A stretch of 64,000 bases of DNA from Pseudomonas alloputida (GCF_021283545.2 NZ_CP128540.1:4189501-4253500), one strand, 5' to 3'. Counted from the first letter of the stretch, positions 40,175 through 49,822 are shown. The notes: generated by a model not told the origin, from the letters alone. Numbers and translations are program-made.

Positions 40175-42061
40175 ATGAACCTGAAATTTCGCCACAAGAT
40201 CCTGCTCAGCGCCTGCGGCGTCGTGGTTTTGGCATTTGCCCTGTTCACGCTCTACAACGACTACCTGCAACGCAATACCATCCGCCAGAATATCGAAGCC
40301 TCGGTGCAGCAGTCCGGTGCACTGACCGCCAGCAGTGTGCAGAACTGGATGAGCGGGCGCATTCTGGTGCTGGAGAACCTGGCCCAGGACATCGGCCAGC
40401 AAGGCGCCGGCGACACCCTGGCAGGGCTGATCGAGCAGCCGTCCTACACGCGTAATTTCCTGTTCACCTACCTGGGCCAGGCCAACGGCGAATTCACCCA
40501 GCGCCCGGATGCCCAGATGCCCGCCGGTTACGACCCGCGCCAGCGCCCTTGGTATGGCGCCGCCGCCAACGCCGGGCAGACCGTGCTGACCGCCCCGTAC
40601 CAGGGTGCAGTCGGTGGCCTGATGGTGACCATCGCCACGCCGGTGAAGAGCAAGCGCAATGGCGAACTGATCGGTGTAGTCGGCGGTGACGTGACCCTCG
40701 ACACCCTCGTCGAGATCATCAACTCGGTCGACTTCGGCGGCATCGGTCACGCCTTCCTGGCCGACGCCAATGGCCAGGTGATCGTCAGCCCCAATAAAGA
40801 CCAGGTGATGAAGAACCTCAAGGACATCTACCCAGGCAGCAACCTGCGGGTGGCCGCCGGCATGCAGGATGTCACCCTCGACGGCCAGGACCGCATCATC
40901 TCGTTCGCCCCGGTGGCCGGCCTGCCTTCGGCGCAGTGGTACATCGGGCTGTCGATCGACAGGGACAAGGCCTATGCCGCGCTCAGCCAGTTCCGCACCT
41001 CGGCGATCATTGCCATGCTGATTGCCGTGGCCGCCATCGCCGGCCTGCTCGGCCTGCTGATTCCGGTGCTGATGAGCCCGCTGACCACCATGGGCCGCGC
41101 CATGCGCGACATCGCCGAGGGTGAAGGTGACCTTACCCGCCGCCTGGCCGTGCAGAACAAGGACGAGTTCGGCGAACTGGCTACCTCGTTCAACCGTTTT
41201 GTCGAACGTATCCATGCCTCGATCAGCGAAGTGTCCTCGGCCACCCGCCTGGTGCATGACCTTTCGGAGAAAGTGGTCAGCGCGTCCAATGCGTCGATCA
41301 TCGGGTCTGAAGAACAGAGCATGCGCACCAACAGCGTCGCTGCGGCCATCAACGAACTGGGCGCCGCCACCCAGGAAATCGCCCGCAACGCCGCAGATGC
41401 TTCACAACATGCCAGCGGTGCCAGCGAACAGGCGCACGGTGGCCGTGAAGTGGTTGAAGAAGCCATCAGCGCCATGACTGCCCTGTCGCAACGGATCAGC
41501 GAGTCGTGCGCGCAGATCGAAACGCTCAACGCCAGCACCGACGAAATCGGCAAGATCCTCGACGTGATCAAGGGCATTTCTCAGCAGACCAACCTGCTGG
41601 CACTGAACGCCGCCATCGAAGCGGCCCGTGCCGGTGAAGCCGGCCGTGGCTTTGCCGTGGTGGCCGACGAGGTGCGCAACCTGGCGCACCGTACCCAGGA
41701 GTCGGCGGAAGAAATCCACCGCATGATCACCAGCCTGCAGGTGGGCTCGCGCGAAGCGGTGCATACCATGAACACCAGCCAGGTTTCCAGCGAACAGACC
41801 GTGCAGGTGGCCAACCAGGCCGGCGAACGCCTGGCCAGCGTGACCCAGCGCATTGGCGAAATCGATGGCATGAACCAGTCGGTGGCGACAGCGACCGAAG
41901 AACAGACCGCCGTGGTCGAGAGCCTCAACCTGGACATCACCCAGATCAACGCCCTGAACCAGCAGGGGGTGGAGAACCTCAACGAGACCCTGCGCCATTG
42001 CGACCAGCTGGCCCAGCAGGCTGGGCGTTTGAAGCAGTTGGTGGGCAGCTTCAGGATTTAA
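40175..42061 (+). CDS. Methyl-accepting chemotaxis protein with dCache sensor
   Basis: A 628-residue chemoreceptor. TM1 (about 10-28) and TM2 (about 275-298) frame a periplasmic dCache_1 domain. It carries [12 protein letters not shown] and the strand [10 protein letters not shown]...[12 protein letters not shown], similar to receptors for amino acids and related ligands. HAMP and a long signalling coil follow, with the tip [18 protein letters not shown]. The start at 40175 gives a short cytoplasmic N-terminus; the in-frame ATG at 40130 adds a non-family leader. Ligand is not predictable beyond the class. Confidence 0.92.
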   Translation: MNLKFRHKILLSACGVVVLAFALFTLYNDYLQRNTIRQNIEASVQQSGALTASSVQNWMSGRILVLENLAQDIGQQGAGDTLAGLIEQPSYTRNFLFTYLGQANGEFTQRPDAQMPAGYDPRQRPWYGAAANAGQTVLTAPYQGAVGGLMVTIATPVKSKRNGELIGVVGGDVTLDTLVEIINSVDFGGIGHAFLADANGQVIVSPNKDQVMKNLKDIYPGSNLRVAAGMQDVTLDGQDRIISFAPVAGLPSAQWYIGLSIDRDKAYAALSQFRTSAIIAMLIAVAAIAGLLGLLIPVLMSPLTTMGRAMRDIAEGEGDLTRRLAVQNKDEFGELATSFNRFVERIHASISEVSSATRLVHDLSEKVVSASNASIIGSEEQSMRTNSVAAAINELGAATQEIARNAADASQHASGASEQAHGGREVVEEAISAMTALSQRISESCAQIETLNASTDEIGKILDVIKGISQQTNLLALNAAIEAARAGEAGRGFAVVADEVRNLAHRTQESAEEIHRMITSLQVGSREAVHTMNTSQVSSEQTVQVANQAGERLASVTQRIGEIDGMNQSVATATEEQTAVVESLNLDITQINALNQQGVENLNETLRHCDQLAQQAGRLKQLVGSFRI

Positions 42062-42114
42062 ACGCCGGGTTCAGGCGGCAACGGCCTATGCCTGTTGTCG
42101 CCTGTACCAGCCCC

Positions 42115-43179
42115 TTATGCCGCCACCGCCTTCGCAGCCCTGCCCCGCCGTACCCAGGCCAGCAATACCGCCGTCATCAGCACAAAGCCCAGGTAACCGA
42201 AGAACGGGTACACCTCACCCACCAGGCTGATGAACCCCACCAGGCTACAGCCGAGCGCCACCACCCCGGTCACCACCGAGCCCCAGCGGAACTTCGTCGT
42301 GCCCGCCGGCAACAGCCGCGAGAGGAAGGAAAACAGCGTGCCCACCGCGGTGTTGACGATCATGCCGAAGATGATCAGGCACATCACCAGCCCCAGCAGT
42401 GGTGACACTTCGTTGGCAATCGACAGCATCGGCATCGGCTGGTCGGCCACACTGTCCAGGCGCGACAGCAGCCCGGCACTCATCACCAGCATCAGGCCGC
42501 CTAGCGCAGCGCCACCGAGCAGGCCTCCCCACACCGCGGCTTTCTCACCCTTGGCCGAACCGCCCAGAATAGCCAGGATCGGCGCACCCGCGACGATGTT
42601 ATACGACACATACAAGAACGCACCCAGCAGCCAATGGCGGGTGCCGGCCTGTTGCTGGCTGGCCACCTGATCGAGCGCAGCAAAGCTCTGCTCGCGGGTG
42701 ATCACGGCATACAGCGCTATCGCCGAAGCCACCAGGATCAGCAAGGGTGTGATGGCGCCAATTGCAAGCATCATCTTGCGCACGTCCAGGCACACGATAC
42801 CGACCACCACCAGCGTCACCAGCACGCTGCCGGTCAAGGCCGGGATGCCGAACTGCTGCTCCAGCAATGCTCCACCGCCAGCCAGCATGACCACGGTGAC
42901 GGCGAACATGAAAAAGGTGATCAACCAGTCGACGAACATGCCCAGGTGACGGCCGCAGATGGCCAAAATCACATCCTTGTGCGAGGTGGCCTGCTGACGA
43001 TTGCCCAGCCCCGCCAGCGCCATGCCGAGAAAGGTGAACAAGGCGGCGCTGACCAGCGCGCCAGCCAAGCCCCACACACCGAAATCGACAAAGAACAACA
43101 ACAGTTCCCGCCCTGAAGCGAACCCCGCCCCCACGATCACGCCGACAAATGCGCCGGCGATCTTCAGCTGCTCTTGCAT
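42115..43179 (-). CDS. YkvI-like membrane transporter
   Basis: A 354-residue integral membrane protein with about ten helices, related to the YkvI family within the APC superfamily. GAFVGVIVGAGFASGRELLLFF at the N-terminus is the family's unwound-helix motif. The start at 43179 has AGAGGTT upstream; the longer open frame runs over a REP-like sequence. The substrate is unknown. It lies upstream of the ridA/FAD-oxidase genes in the same direction of transcription but separated by a REP element, so a separate unit is likely. Confidence 0.8.
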   Translation of the reverse strand: MQEQLKIAGAFVGVIVGAGFASGRELLLFFVDFGVWGLAGALVSAALFTFLGMALAGLGNRQQATSHKDVILAICGRHLGMFVDWLITFFMFAVTVVMLAGGGALLEQQFGIPALTGSVLVTLVVVGIVCLDVRKMMLAIGAITPLLILVASAIALYAVITREQSFAALDQVASQQQAGTRHWLLGAFLYVSYNIVAGAPILAILGGSAKGEKAAVWGGLLGGAALGGLMLVMSAGLLSRLDSVADQPMPMLSIANEVSPLLGLVMCLIIFGMIVNTAVGTLFSFLSRLLPAGTTKFRWGSVVTGVVALGCSLVGFISLVGEVYPFFGYLGFVLMTAVLLAWVRRGRAAKAVAA

Positions 43180-43225
43180 GTGAACCTCTGGATTTATTGT
43201 TGTTTTGTCATCGCCGTCGCATACC

Positions 43226-43262
43226 GGTCGTAGGGGCGGCCTTGCAGCCCATCGCGACACAA
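43226..43262. repeat. REP-like palindrome
   Basis: The sequence GTAGGGGCGGCCTTGCAGCC followed by CATCGCGACACAAGG is typical of P. putida REP elements, which consist of a GC-rich palindrome with this conserved head. It lies between ridA and the YkvI-like gene. Confidence 0.6.
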
Positions 43263-43291
43263 GGTCGCCTCTACACGGGCTCTTTGCCCGG

Positions 43292-43669
43292 TCAGGCGTC
43301 GCCGACGAACGCCTGCACTTCGATCTCCACATCCACGCCCAGGGCCAACGCCGAGGCCACGGTGGAACGCACCGGTAGCGCCGCGCCGAAGAACGCCTTG
43401 TACACCTCGTTGAAGCCGGCGAAATGGCGCATGTCCGACAGCCAGACCGTGACCTTCACCACCTGGTCGAAACGCGCGCCACAGGCCGCCAGGCTTTCGG
43501 CGATACGCTCGCAGGCAGCACGGGTCTGGGTCTGGATATCACCGCGCACCACTTCGCCGCCGGCGCTCATCGGCACCTGCCCGGAGAGGAACAGAAAGCC
43601 ACCGGCCTTTACCGCGCGGGAAAACGGGAACGGCAGGCTGCTGGGGAAACGCTGAATGTCATTGCTCAT
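43292..43669 (-). CDS. RidA-family enamine/imine deaminase
   Basis: A 125-residue RidA (YjgF/YER057c/UK114) protein, which hydrolyses reactive enamine and imine intermediates to keto acids and ammonia. The core features are GFLFLSGQVPM, the Arg before the active-site pocket, VKVTVWLSDMRHFAGFNEVYKAFF and the C-terminal ALGVDVEIEVQAFV. It follows the FAD oxidase gene by 12 nt. The pairing fits: the oxidase would generate imines and RidA would clear them. Confidence 0.9.
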   Translation of the reverse strand: MSNDIQRFPSSLPFPFSRAVKAGGFLFLSGQVPMSAGGEVVRGDIQTQTRAACERIAESLAACGARFDQVVKVTVWLSDMRHFAGFNEVYKAFFGAALPVRSTVASALALGVDVEIEVQAFVGDA

Positions 43670-43681
43670 GGGATGCTCCTT

Positions 43682-44818
43682 TCAGGGTTGCTGGAAACGG
43701 GCCGGGGACAGGCGCTCGGGCGCCACGCCCTGGCTGACAAGGCTGGCACACAACGGCTGGCCCAGTAGCAGGTCGGCGGCCAGGCGCGAGGCGCCCGCTG
43801 CCGACTGGATGCCATAGCCCCCCTGGGCCGCCAGCCAGAAAAACGCGGGGGCATGCGCATCGAAACCGATCACCAGGTCGCCGTCGGCAACGAACGAACG
43901 CAACCCGGCCCAGGTGTGGCTCGGGCGGCGGATCGCCAGGGTGGTCATGGCTTCAATGTTGTAAATACCCAAGGCCACGTCGAACTCCTCGGGCGCGGCA
44001 TCCTGGGGCTCAACCGGGTCGGCATTGGCTGGCGACCCCAACAGTTGGCCGGCATCAGGCTTGAAGTAGAAGCTTTCATCGACACCAATCACCGCAGGCC
44101 AGCGAGTAAAGTCCTGCTCTGCCGGACCAGGGAAGGTGAAGGCGCTACGACGGCACGGTTGCAAACCGATGCGCGCCACCCCGCACTGCTCGGCCACACG
44201 GTCCGCCCAGGCACCTGCAGCATTGACCAGACATCGGGCCTGCAGGCGGCTGCCATCAGCCAACTCCACCTGCCACACGTCGTCCAGGTAGCAGGCCTGG
44301 ATCAGCTCGGCGTTGCAGCGCAGTTCACCGCCGGCAGTGCGATAACCACGCAAGAAGCCTTGGTGCAAGGCATGTACGTCAAGGTCCATCGCACCTGGCT
44401 CAAGCACCGCGCCGGCCAGGGTTTCGCCACGCAGGCTGGGTATCAGTGCCAAGGCCGCGTCCCGGTCCAGCAGGGTGACTTCTGTGCCATTGGCCAGGTT
44501 CTGCGCGAAAGTTTGCTCAAGCAGTTCCCGCTGCTCCAGGCTGGCCACATACAGACAGCCTCGCGGCTCCAGCAGCGGGTGCTCGCAGAAGCCCTGCGGT
44601 GGCGCTTCGTAGAAGGCCCGGCTGGCGCGGGTCAGTGCCTGGATCTGTGGGGTGCCGTAAGCCTCCATGAACATGGCCGCCGAACGCCCGGTGGAATGGT
44701 AGCCAGGCTGCGATTCACGCTCGACCAGCAGCACACGCTGCTGGCCGGCCAGGCGGTAGCCCAGCGAGGCGCCGGCGATGCCAGCACCGATGATCAGGGT
44801 GTCGTAGGTCGGGGTCAT
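43682..44818 (-). CDS. FAD-dependent amine/amino-acid oxidoreductase (DAO family)
   Basis: A 378-residue flavoenzyme of the DAO/glycine-oxidase fold. The dinucleotide motif TLIIGAGIAGASLGYRLA starts at residue 7. RSAAMFMEAYG follows the FAD contacts, and CLVNAAGAWADRVAEQCG is the second FAD-binding strand. The C-terminal GGYGIQSAAGASRLAADLL closes the flavin site. The likely reaction is oxidative deamination of a D-amino acid or secondary amine. It is first in an operon with ridA and is divergent from an XRE-cupin regulator. The start at 44818 has AGGAGCG upstream. Confidence 0.88.
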   Translation of the reverse strand: MTPTYDTLIIGAGIAGASLGYRLAGQQRVLLVERESQPGYHSTGRSAAMFMEAYGTPQIQALTRASRAFYEAPPQGFCEHPLLEPRGCLYVASLEQRELLEQTFAQNLANGTEVTLLDRDAALALIPSLRGETLAGAVLEPGAMDLDVHALHQGFLRGYRTAGGELRCNAELIQACYLDDVWQVELADGSRLQARCLVNAAGAWADRVAEQCGVARIGLQPCRRSAFTFPGPAEQDFTRWPAVIGVDESFYFKPDAGQLLGSPANADPVEPQDAAPEEFDVALGIYNIEAMTTLAIRRPSHTWAGLRSFVADGDLVIGFDAHAPAFFWLAAQGGYGIQSAAGASRLAADLLLGQPLCASLVSQGVAPERLSPARFQQP

Positions 44819-44845
44819 GCACGCTCCTGCCAGGCAATTATCATT

Positions 44846-44871
44846 TATGAGAATTCTAATATATGAGAATT
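44846..44871. promoter_or_regulatory. Direct repeat operator between FAD oxidase and XRE-cupin regulator
   Basis: TATGAGAATT occurs twice (44846-44855 and 44862-44871), 16 nt apart, in an AT-rich control region of 114 nt. It is the natural binding site candidate for the divergent regulator. Confidence 0.5.
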
Positions 44872-44932
44872 TAGAAATGCGCAAGGGTCCAAGGTAAGAT
44901 GCCCGACCACCGCCGCATGCCGAGATCCCTGA

Positions 44933-45526
44933 ATGCCCGCAGCTCTTCCCCAGCTTGACCGTGCCGTCGTCGGCCAGCGCCTGCGCCAGGTGCGCAAGGC
45001 GCGCCAGATGACCCTCAAGCAATTGTCCGAAGCCAGTGGCGTGCCGCTGTCCACGTTGTCGAAGATGGAACTGGCACAGGTGTCGGTCAGCTATGAAAAA
45101 CTGGCCGCTGCTGCGCGGGCGCTGAATGTCGATATTGCCCAGCTGTTCCGCGCCAGCGGCACGGTCAGTGCCCCGGTGCCGGTGACCGTGGTGGTCGACT
45201 CACTGCCCGCAGCGGCGGGTTATTCGACCGGCACCTACGACTATTATCCGATTGCCGGGGATTTCCCCGCACGACGCATGACACCGGCCTATGCCCGCAT
45301 CATTGCCCGGGAACGCGGCCAGTTCGACGATTTTATCCGCCACCCCGGGCAAGAGTTCGCGCTGGTGCTGAGCGGGCGCGTGCGCATCGAGTTCGAGACC
45401 GGAGAAGCGGTCAGCATCGGGCCGCAGGAGACTGCGTATTTCGACAGCCAGGTGGGGCACATCTACCTGTCGGAAAGCGATGACGGTGGTGATGCCCATG
45501 TCATGGTAGTGATGACCGATCGTTGA
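44933..45526 (+). CDS. XRE-cupin transcriptional regulator
   Basis: A 197-residue regulator with an N-terminal HTH (about 12-70: LRQVRKARQMTLKQLSEASGVPLSTLSKME in two halves) and a C-terminal cupin_2 domain (about 125-195: GQEFALVLSGRVRIEFETGE and DSQVGHIYLSES). Proteins of this build, such as PuuR, often sense amines or amino acids. It is divergent from the FAD oxidase and ridA, which it probably regulates. Confidence 0.9.
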   Translation: MPAALPQLDRAVVGQRLRQVRKARQMTLKQLSEASGVPLSTLSKMELAQVSVSYEKLAAAARALNVDIAQLFRASGTVSAPVPVTVVVDSLPAAAGYSTGTYDYYPIAGDFPARRMTPAYARIIARERGQFDDFIRHPGQEFALVLSGRVRIEFETGEAVSIGPQETAYFDSQVGHIYLSESDDGGDAHVMVVMTDR

Positions 45527-45650
45527 TCCGCTGCGCCTGCCGAGGCAAGCCTGGTTATAACCTAATAACGAACAAGTCTATTTGGCTATAAAAAAATCTA
45601 TATGCTGACTGGCATCCGATAACGGGCAAAGTTGGGCAGTCGAGTAGCGT

Positions 45651-46436
45651 ATGGATGTAGGTTCTTTCGGTTTCACCATTGCTGGCCTGGTCGTGGGCTT
45701 CATCGTCGGTATGACCGGCGTCGGTGGCGGCTCGCTGATGACCCCGATCCTTTTGTGGTTTGGCATCCACCCGGCGACCGCTGTCGGCACCGACCTGCTG
45801 TATGCAGCGATCACCAAGGCCAGTGGCGTCTGGGTGCATGCGCGCAACAAGAACATCGACTGGAAGATCACCGGCCTGCTCAGCCTGGGCAGCGTGCCCG
45901 CAGCGGCGCTGACCCTGTGGTTCCTCAGCACCCTGCACACCGATACCTCGGCGCTCAACGCCATCATCAAGCAAGGCCTGGCGGTGGTGCTGATCCTGAC
46001 CGCCCTGGCCATCCTGTTCAAATCGCGCCTGCAGGCCTTCGCCAGCCGCCATGCCGGTGATCACTATCACCTCAGCGACCGCAGCCTGAACATCCTCACA
46101 GTGCTGACCGGCGTGGTGCTTGGAATAATGGTCACCCTCACCTCCATCGGTGCTGGCGCCCTGGGTACGGTGGCGCTGTTCCTGCTGTACCCGTTCCTGG
46201 TCACCCGTCGCCTGGTCGGTACCGAAATTGCCCACGCCGTGCCACTGACCTTGGTAGCGGGCCTCGGCCACGCGGGCATGGGCAACATGGATTGGTCGCT
46301 GCTGGGCTACCTGCTGCTGGGCTCGCTGCCAGGCATCTACCTGGGTAGCCACCTCACCGGGCGGATCTCCGACCGCGTGCTGCGCCCTTGCCTGGCAACG
46401 ATGCTGCTGCTGATCGGTTACAAGCTGGCGTTCTGA
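45651..46436 (+). CDS. TauE/SafE-family sulfite/organosulfonate exporter
   Basis: A 261-residue membrane protein with about eight helices in two related halves. The motif GFIVGMTGVGGGSLMTPIL is at the N-terminus and its repeat, TLTSIGAGALGTVALFLLYP, opens the second half. TauE/SafE proteins export sulfite, sulfoacetate or related anions; the substrate here is unknown. The start at 45651 is the only reasonable ATG. Confidence 0.9.
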   Translation: MDVGSFGFTIAGLVVGFIVGMTGVGGGSLMTPILLWFGIHPATAVGTDLLYAAITKASGVWVHARNKNIDWKITGLLSLGSVPAAALTLWFLSTLHTDTSALNAIIKQGLAVVLILTALAILFKSRLQAFASRHAGDHYHLSDRSLNILTVLTGVVLGIMVTLTSIGAGALGTVALFLLYPFLVTRRLVGTEIAHAVPLTLVAGLGHAGMGNMDWSLLGYLLLGSLPGIYLGSHLTGRISDRVLRPCLATMLLLIGYKLAF

Positions 46437-46439
46437 GCC

Positions 46440-46979
46440 TTAGCCCAGGCGCAACCGCCACTGCCCGGTAAAGCTCAATTGCAGACGTGACAGCGGCAGC
46501 ACGTCGATACACTGCCCGGCACTCATCGGACACCCAAGCACCTGTACCAGCATGGCGCGCATGACCATCGGGTGGGTCACCGCCAGCCAGTCACCCGGCC
46601 TGTCGAAGGCCGCCAGCCAGGCGGCCTGGCGCTGGCATAGCGCAGCGAACGACTCACCACCATGCACGGCACTGGCCGGATCCTGCAGCCATTCGGCCAA
46701 CGCCTGCGGTTGCTCGGCTTGTAGTTGCTTCAACGACACACCTTGCCAACGCCCAAGGTCGCAATCGGCCAAACCTGGCTCGATCTGTACTGCCCCCGTT
46801 AACCACGCTGCCGTCTCGCAAGCCCGCCGCTCTGGCGCACTCAGCAGTTGCACGCCTGAACGGTCGGCGTCTGACTGATGGGCTAGCGGCAGGATGCCGT
46901 CATCCGTATGGTGCAGGCGCCCGTTCTTCTGGGCCTGGGTCAGGGCATGGCAGATCAGGGTCAGGCGGATGGCTTTCAC
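46440..46979 (-). CDS. Histidine phosphatase family protein with altered RHG motif
   Basis: A 179-residue member of the histidine phosphatase (phosphoglycerate mutase-like) superfamily. The catalytic His is kept in LTLICHALTQ, but the usual RHG has become CHA. The later Arg (SAPERRACETA) and the second His (AVTHPMVMRAML) are present. Starts at GTG 46979; an upstream ATG adds 21 residues without family similarity. Possible relatives include CobC-like phosphatases. Whether it is active is doubtful because of the lost first Arg. Confidence 0.75.
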   Translation of the reverse strand: MKAIRLTLICHALTQAQKNGRLHHTDDGILPLAHQSDADRSGVQLLSAPERRACETAAWLTGAVQIEPGLADCDLGRWQGVSLKQLQAEQPQALAEWLQDPASAVHGGESFAALCQRQAAWLAAFDRPGDWLAVTHPMVMRAMLVQVLGCPMSAGQCIDVLPLSRLQLSFTGQWRLRLG

Positions 46980-47105
46980 CAGGCATTTCTCGCAGCGGGC
47001 TGGGGTGCATGGTTTAGCACGCTGCGAGACGTTTGGCTGCAAGAATGTCGTCGGCCATTCGCGACCCGATTGAACCGCGATTGGGCCGCAGGGCGGCCCT
47101 TGGGA

Positions 47106-49340
47106 TCAGAAGTTGATATTCAGCGCAGCAAACACCGCCCTGCCCGGCTGGTTATACGTGTTTGCCCCCGAGCTGCTGGCGTTGCCGCCGCGCAGGATCT
47201 GCTTGTCGAAGACGTTGTTCACGCCTACCCGCACGTCGTAGTTGGCATTGAACTTGTACCCGGCACTCACGTCCACCAGGCCATAGGCCTCGACGTCCTG
47301 CTGGGCGGTCTTGTCGTAGTCCTGCTGGGTGCGGTAGTCGTAGGTCGGCGATTTCTGCTTGCCGAAGTATGTACCCGCCAGCTGGAATGACAGTTGCTCG
47401 GTGGCGCGCCAGTCGAGGCTGGTGTTGACGGTGTATTCCGGGATCACCGACAGCGGCTCGCCCGTTTCGCGATTATCGTTATCGAGCATCCAGGTCAGGT
47501 TGGTGTTCCAGTCCAGGTTCGGGGCCAACTCGATGAAGAAGTTGCCTTCGACACCTTCCACCCGCGCCTTGCCGGCGTTGTCCCACTGCGTCACGCGGCT
47601 GCCGGTACCAATGGTGTAAAGCACATCGGTATCACCGATGATCTTGTTCTTGTAGTCGTTGCGGAAGTAGGTGGCACTGGTGCGCCAGGTACCACGGTCG
47701 TACAGCAGGCCGATTTCCTTGTTGACGCTGATCTCGGGCTTGAGGTCGGCGTTGCCCTGCAGGTAACAGCCACCATTGTTGGTCTGTTGCACGCTGCAGC
47801 CATTACCGCGGCTGTACAGCAGGTAGTTGGGGTTGGACTGGTACAGGTTCGGAACCTTGTAGGCACGGGCGATGCCGCCTTTTACCGACAGTGCTTCGGT
47901 GAGCTTGTGCGACAGGTTCAGGCTGGGGCTGAAGTTGTCGCCGAAGGTTTCGTGGTGGTCGAAACGCAGGCCCGGCGTAAGGGTGGTGTCGCCAACGATG
48001 ATGTTGTCTTCGACAAACAGCGCATAGCTGCGTGCGGTCATCTTCGAGCTGCTGCGATCGAAGCCGACAAGACCGTCATTGTTGGTGGGGTCGGAGCTTT
48101 GCGGGCGCAACGAACCTTGGTCGTTGAGGGTTTCGTACAGGTACTCGCCGCCCAAGGTAAGCACATGGTCTGTGCTGCCCATGGCGAACGGCAGGTTCAC
48201 CTCACTGCTCAGGCGTGTGTTGCGTAAACGTGACATGGCTCCCCCTTCGTTGCTTGGGGCACCTTCGGTGCGGCCAGCCAAGCCCTCGTTAAGCCGCCAG
48301 TTGCGTACGTATTCGTAGGCCAGCGTGGTCTTGCTGGTACCCCAGGTGAAATCACCGAGGTGGGTCAGGTCATAAGTACTGCGCTGCATCACGTTGGTTT
48401 CGTGGCCGTAGAGGCTGGAGACGAAGTCGACATCTCCGCCGCCGTTGCTGTTCATGGTGTCGCCGGCAAAAATGTTGCCCTGACGGCTGTAGCCGGCACT
48501 GGCTTCGAGGCGGTGCTCGTCGTTCAGTTTCCAGCTCAGCAGGCCGTTGATGTCCTTGTTGCGAACGCCTTCCCGCCCCGCTACCAGGGCGCTGGTGGCA
48601 TGCCCGGCGTTGATGTCCAGATCGTCGGCGTCAGTCTTGGCCAGGCCGCCGTACAGGCGGAAACCCAGGTTATCGGTCAGGCCGCCACCGAGGTTGAAGT
48701 TGGCTCGGCGGCTGGCGCCCTCTGCGCTGTCTTCCGGCAGCTGCGTGTACAGGCTGACGCTGCCTTTCAGCTCGTCGGAAGGGCGCTTGGTGATGATGTT
48801 GACCACCCCGCCCATGGCGCCAGAGCCATAGCGTGCGGCGGCCGGGCCACGCAGGATTTCGATGCGCTCGACCGCTTCGGCCGGCACCCAGTTGGTTTCA
48901 CCCCGAGTATCACGGTCACCGTTCCAGCCATAGCGTACGGCGTTGCGCGCGCTGGATGGCTTGCCGTCGATGAGGATCAAGGTGTTTTCCGGGCCCATGC
49001 CGCGCAGGTCGATCTGCCGGTTGTTTCCGCGTGCCCCACTGGCACTGTTGCCGGTCAGGTTAACCCCGGGCTCGCGGCGGATGATGTCGGACAGGTCATT
49101 GGCCGGCGGGTGGCGCTTGATGTCTTCGGCCGTGATGATCGACGTGCCCAGGGCCTGTCGCGCCTCGCGCTCGGCGGTGATCAGGGTGTCCTGGATCACC
49201 AGAGCGTTGTCGGCGACGGGCACTTCCAGGACCTCACCCGCACGCCGCTCCTCGGACTCTGCCGCGGTCGCCAGCATGGACGGCGACGCCAGCGCAACGA
49301 ACGCCAGGGCCAGGCTGTTGGGTGAAGTTCTGCACTGCAT
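47106..49340 (-). CDS. TonB-dependent ferric siderophore receptor, FepA/PfeA type
   Basis: A 744-residue outer-membrane receptor. A signal peptide (about 1-27) is followed by the plug domain (about 45-190: DLSDIIRREPGVNLTGN, RGMGPENTLILIDGKP, VERIEILRGPAAARYGSGAMGGVVNIITK) and a 22-strand barrel ending ...FAALNINF with a C-terminal Phe. Length and the paired Cys in a long loop (NGCSVQQTNNGGCYL) fit catecholate receptors of the FepA/PfeA group. It imports ferric enterobactin or a similar catecholate with TonB energy. A Fur-like box lies upstream. The Mu-like element is inserted behind its promoter region. Confidence 0.9.
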   Translation of the reverse strand: MQCRTSPNSLALAFVALASPSMLATAAESEERRAGEVLEVPVADNALVIQDTLITAEREARQALGTSIITAEDIKRHPPANDLSDIIRREPGVNLTGNSASGARGNNRQIDLRGMGPENTLILIDGKPSSARNAVRYGWNGDRDTRGETNWVPAEAVERIEILRGPAAARYGSGAMGGVVNIITKRPSDELKGSVSLYTQLPEDSAEGASRRANFNLGGGLTDNLGFRLYGGLAKTDADDLDINAGHATSALVAGREGVRNKDINGLLSWKLNDEHRLEASAGYSRQGNIFAGDTMNSNGGGDVDFVSSLYGHETNVMQRSTYDLTHLGDFTWGTSKTTLAYEYVRNWRLNEGLAGRTEGAPSNEGGAMSRLRNTRLSSEVNLPFAMGSTDHVLTLGGEYLYETLNDQGSLRPQSSDPTNNDGLVGFDRSSSKMTARSYALFVEDNIIVGDTTLTPGLRFDHHETFGDNFSPSLNLSHKLTEALSVKGGIARAYKVPNLYQSNPNYLLYSRGNGCSVQQTNNGGCYLQGNADLKPEISVNKEIGLLYDRGTWRTSATYFRNDYKNKIIGDTDVLYTIGTGSRVTQWDNAGKARVEGVEGNFFIELAPNLDWNTNLTWMLDNDNRETGEPLSVIPEYTVNTSLDWRATEQLSFQLAGTYFGKQKSPTYDYRTQQDYDKTAQQDVEAYGLVDVSAGYKFNANYDVRVGVNNVFDKQILRGGNASSSGANTYNQPGRAVFAALNINF

Positions 49341-49452
49341 GGGTACATCTCCTGCGATTCATGAGCGAAAAGGCACATCCTTGTCGGAAACCGGGAGCCC
49401 TCGCCCACCGGCCCCGCACTCAGTTTGGCGGCCAACAGGGGTGGTAAATATA

Positions 49453-49475
49453 GAGAATCGCAAATGCGAGTAAAT
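49453..49475 (-). promoter_or_regulatory. Fur-box-like site
   Basis: GAGAATCGCAAATGCGAG contains the perfect palindrome TCGCA-AA-TGCGA and resembles pseudomonad Fur boxes (GAGAATnnnnATGCGA type). It lies about 113 nt upstream of the siderophore receptor start. Confidence 0.5.
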
Positions 49476-49527
49476 CTTATTTACGAAGTTTACATGTTTG
49501 TTACTGAACTTTGCTGAACCGTGATCT

Positions 49528-49615
49528 TGTAGGCGCGCGCCGGATTTGGCACCGCGAAGCGCCGGATTTGGCACTCGCTAGCCGTGTTCATGTTGCGCTG
49601 TATTTGGCACCGCGA
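49528..49615. other. Right-end transposase-binding sites R1-R3
   Basis: Three related direct copies around ATTTGGCAC: R1 at 49539-49557 (GCCGGATTTGGCACCGCGA), R2 at 49561-49578 (ends in CTCGC) and R3 at 49597-49615 (GCTGTATTTGGCACCGCGA). Core spacing is 22 and 36 bp. This mirrors the three MuA sites of a Mu right end. Confidence 0.7.
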
Positions 49616-49820
49616 TCTGATCACTGCCAACCACATCGCGCTCAACCGCCATTGGCGCCCCCTGATGGCTTGCACGGAGGACTTTGCCGTGACGCAGCAA
49701 GCCCTCCATGATCGCCTCATGCTCTTCATCAGCAATCTCTCTGACGTCCTCTGGCAGCGTCGGGTACGGAATGCCGGTATGGTAAAACGCCAACTCCGAT
49801 GGGCTAAAAAGGTAAGGCAT
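49578..49820 (-). pseudogene. Tail fibre assembly chaperone, 3' truncated at the element end
   Basis: An 80-residue frame resembling the N-terminal part of Tfa/Mu gpU-type fibre chaperones: MPYLFSPSELAFYHTGIPYP and LPEDVREIADEEHEAIMEGLL. Full-length members are about 130-200 residues. Here the frame runs into the R2/R3 end sites, and its last 20 or so codons (DQIAVPNTAQHEHG) come from end sequence. It starts 2 nt after the fibre stop codon, as expected for a fibre-chaperone pair. Function is probably lost, though short Tfa proteins exist. Confidence 0.7.
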
Positions 49821-49822
49821 GC

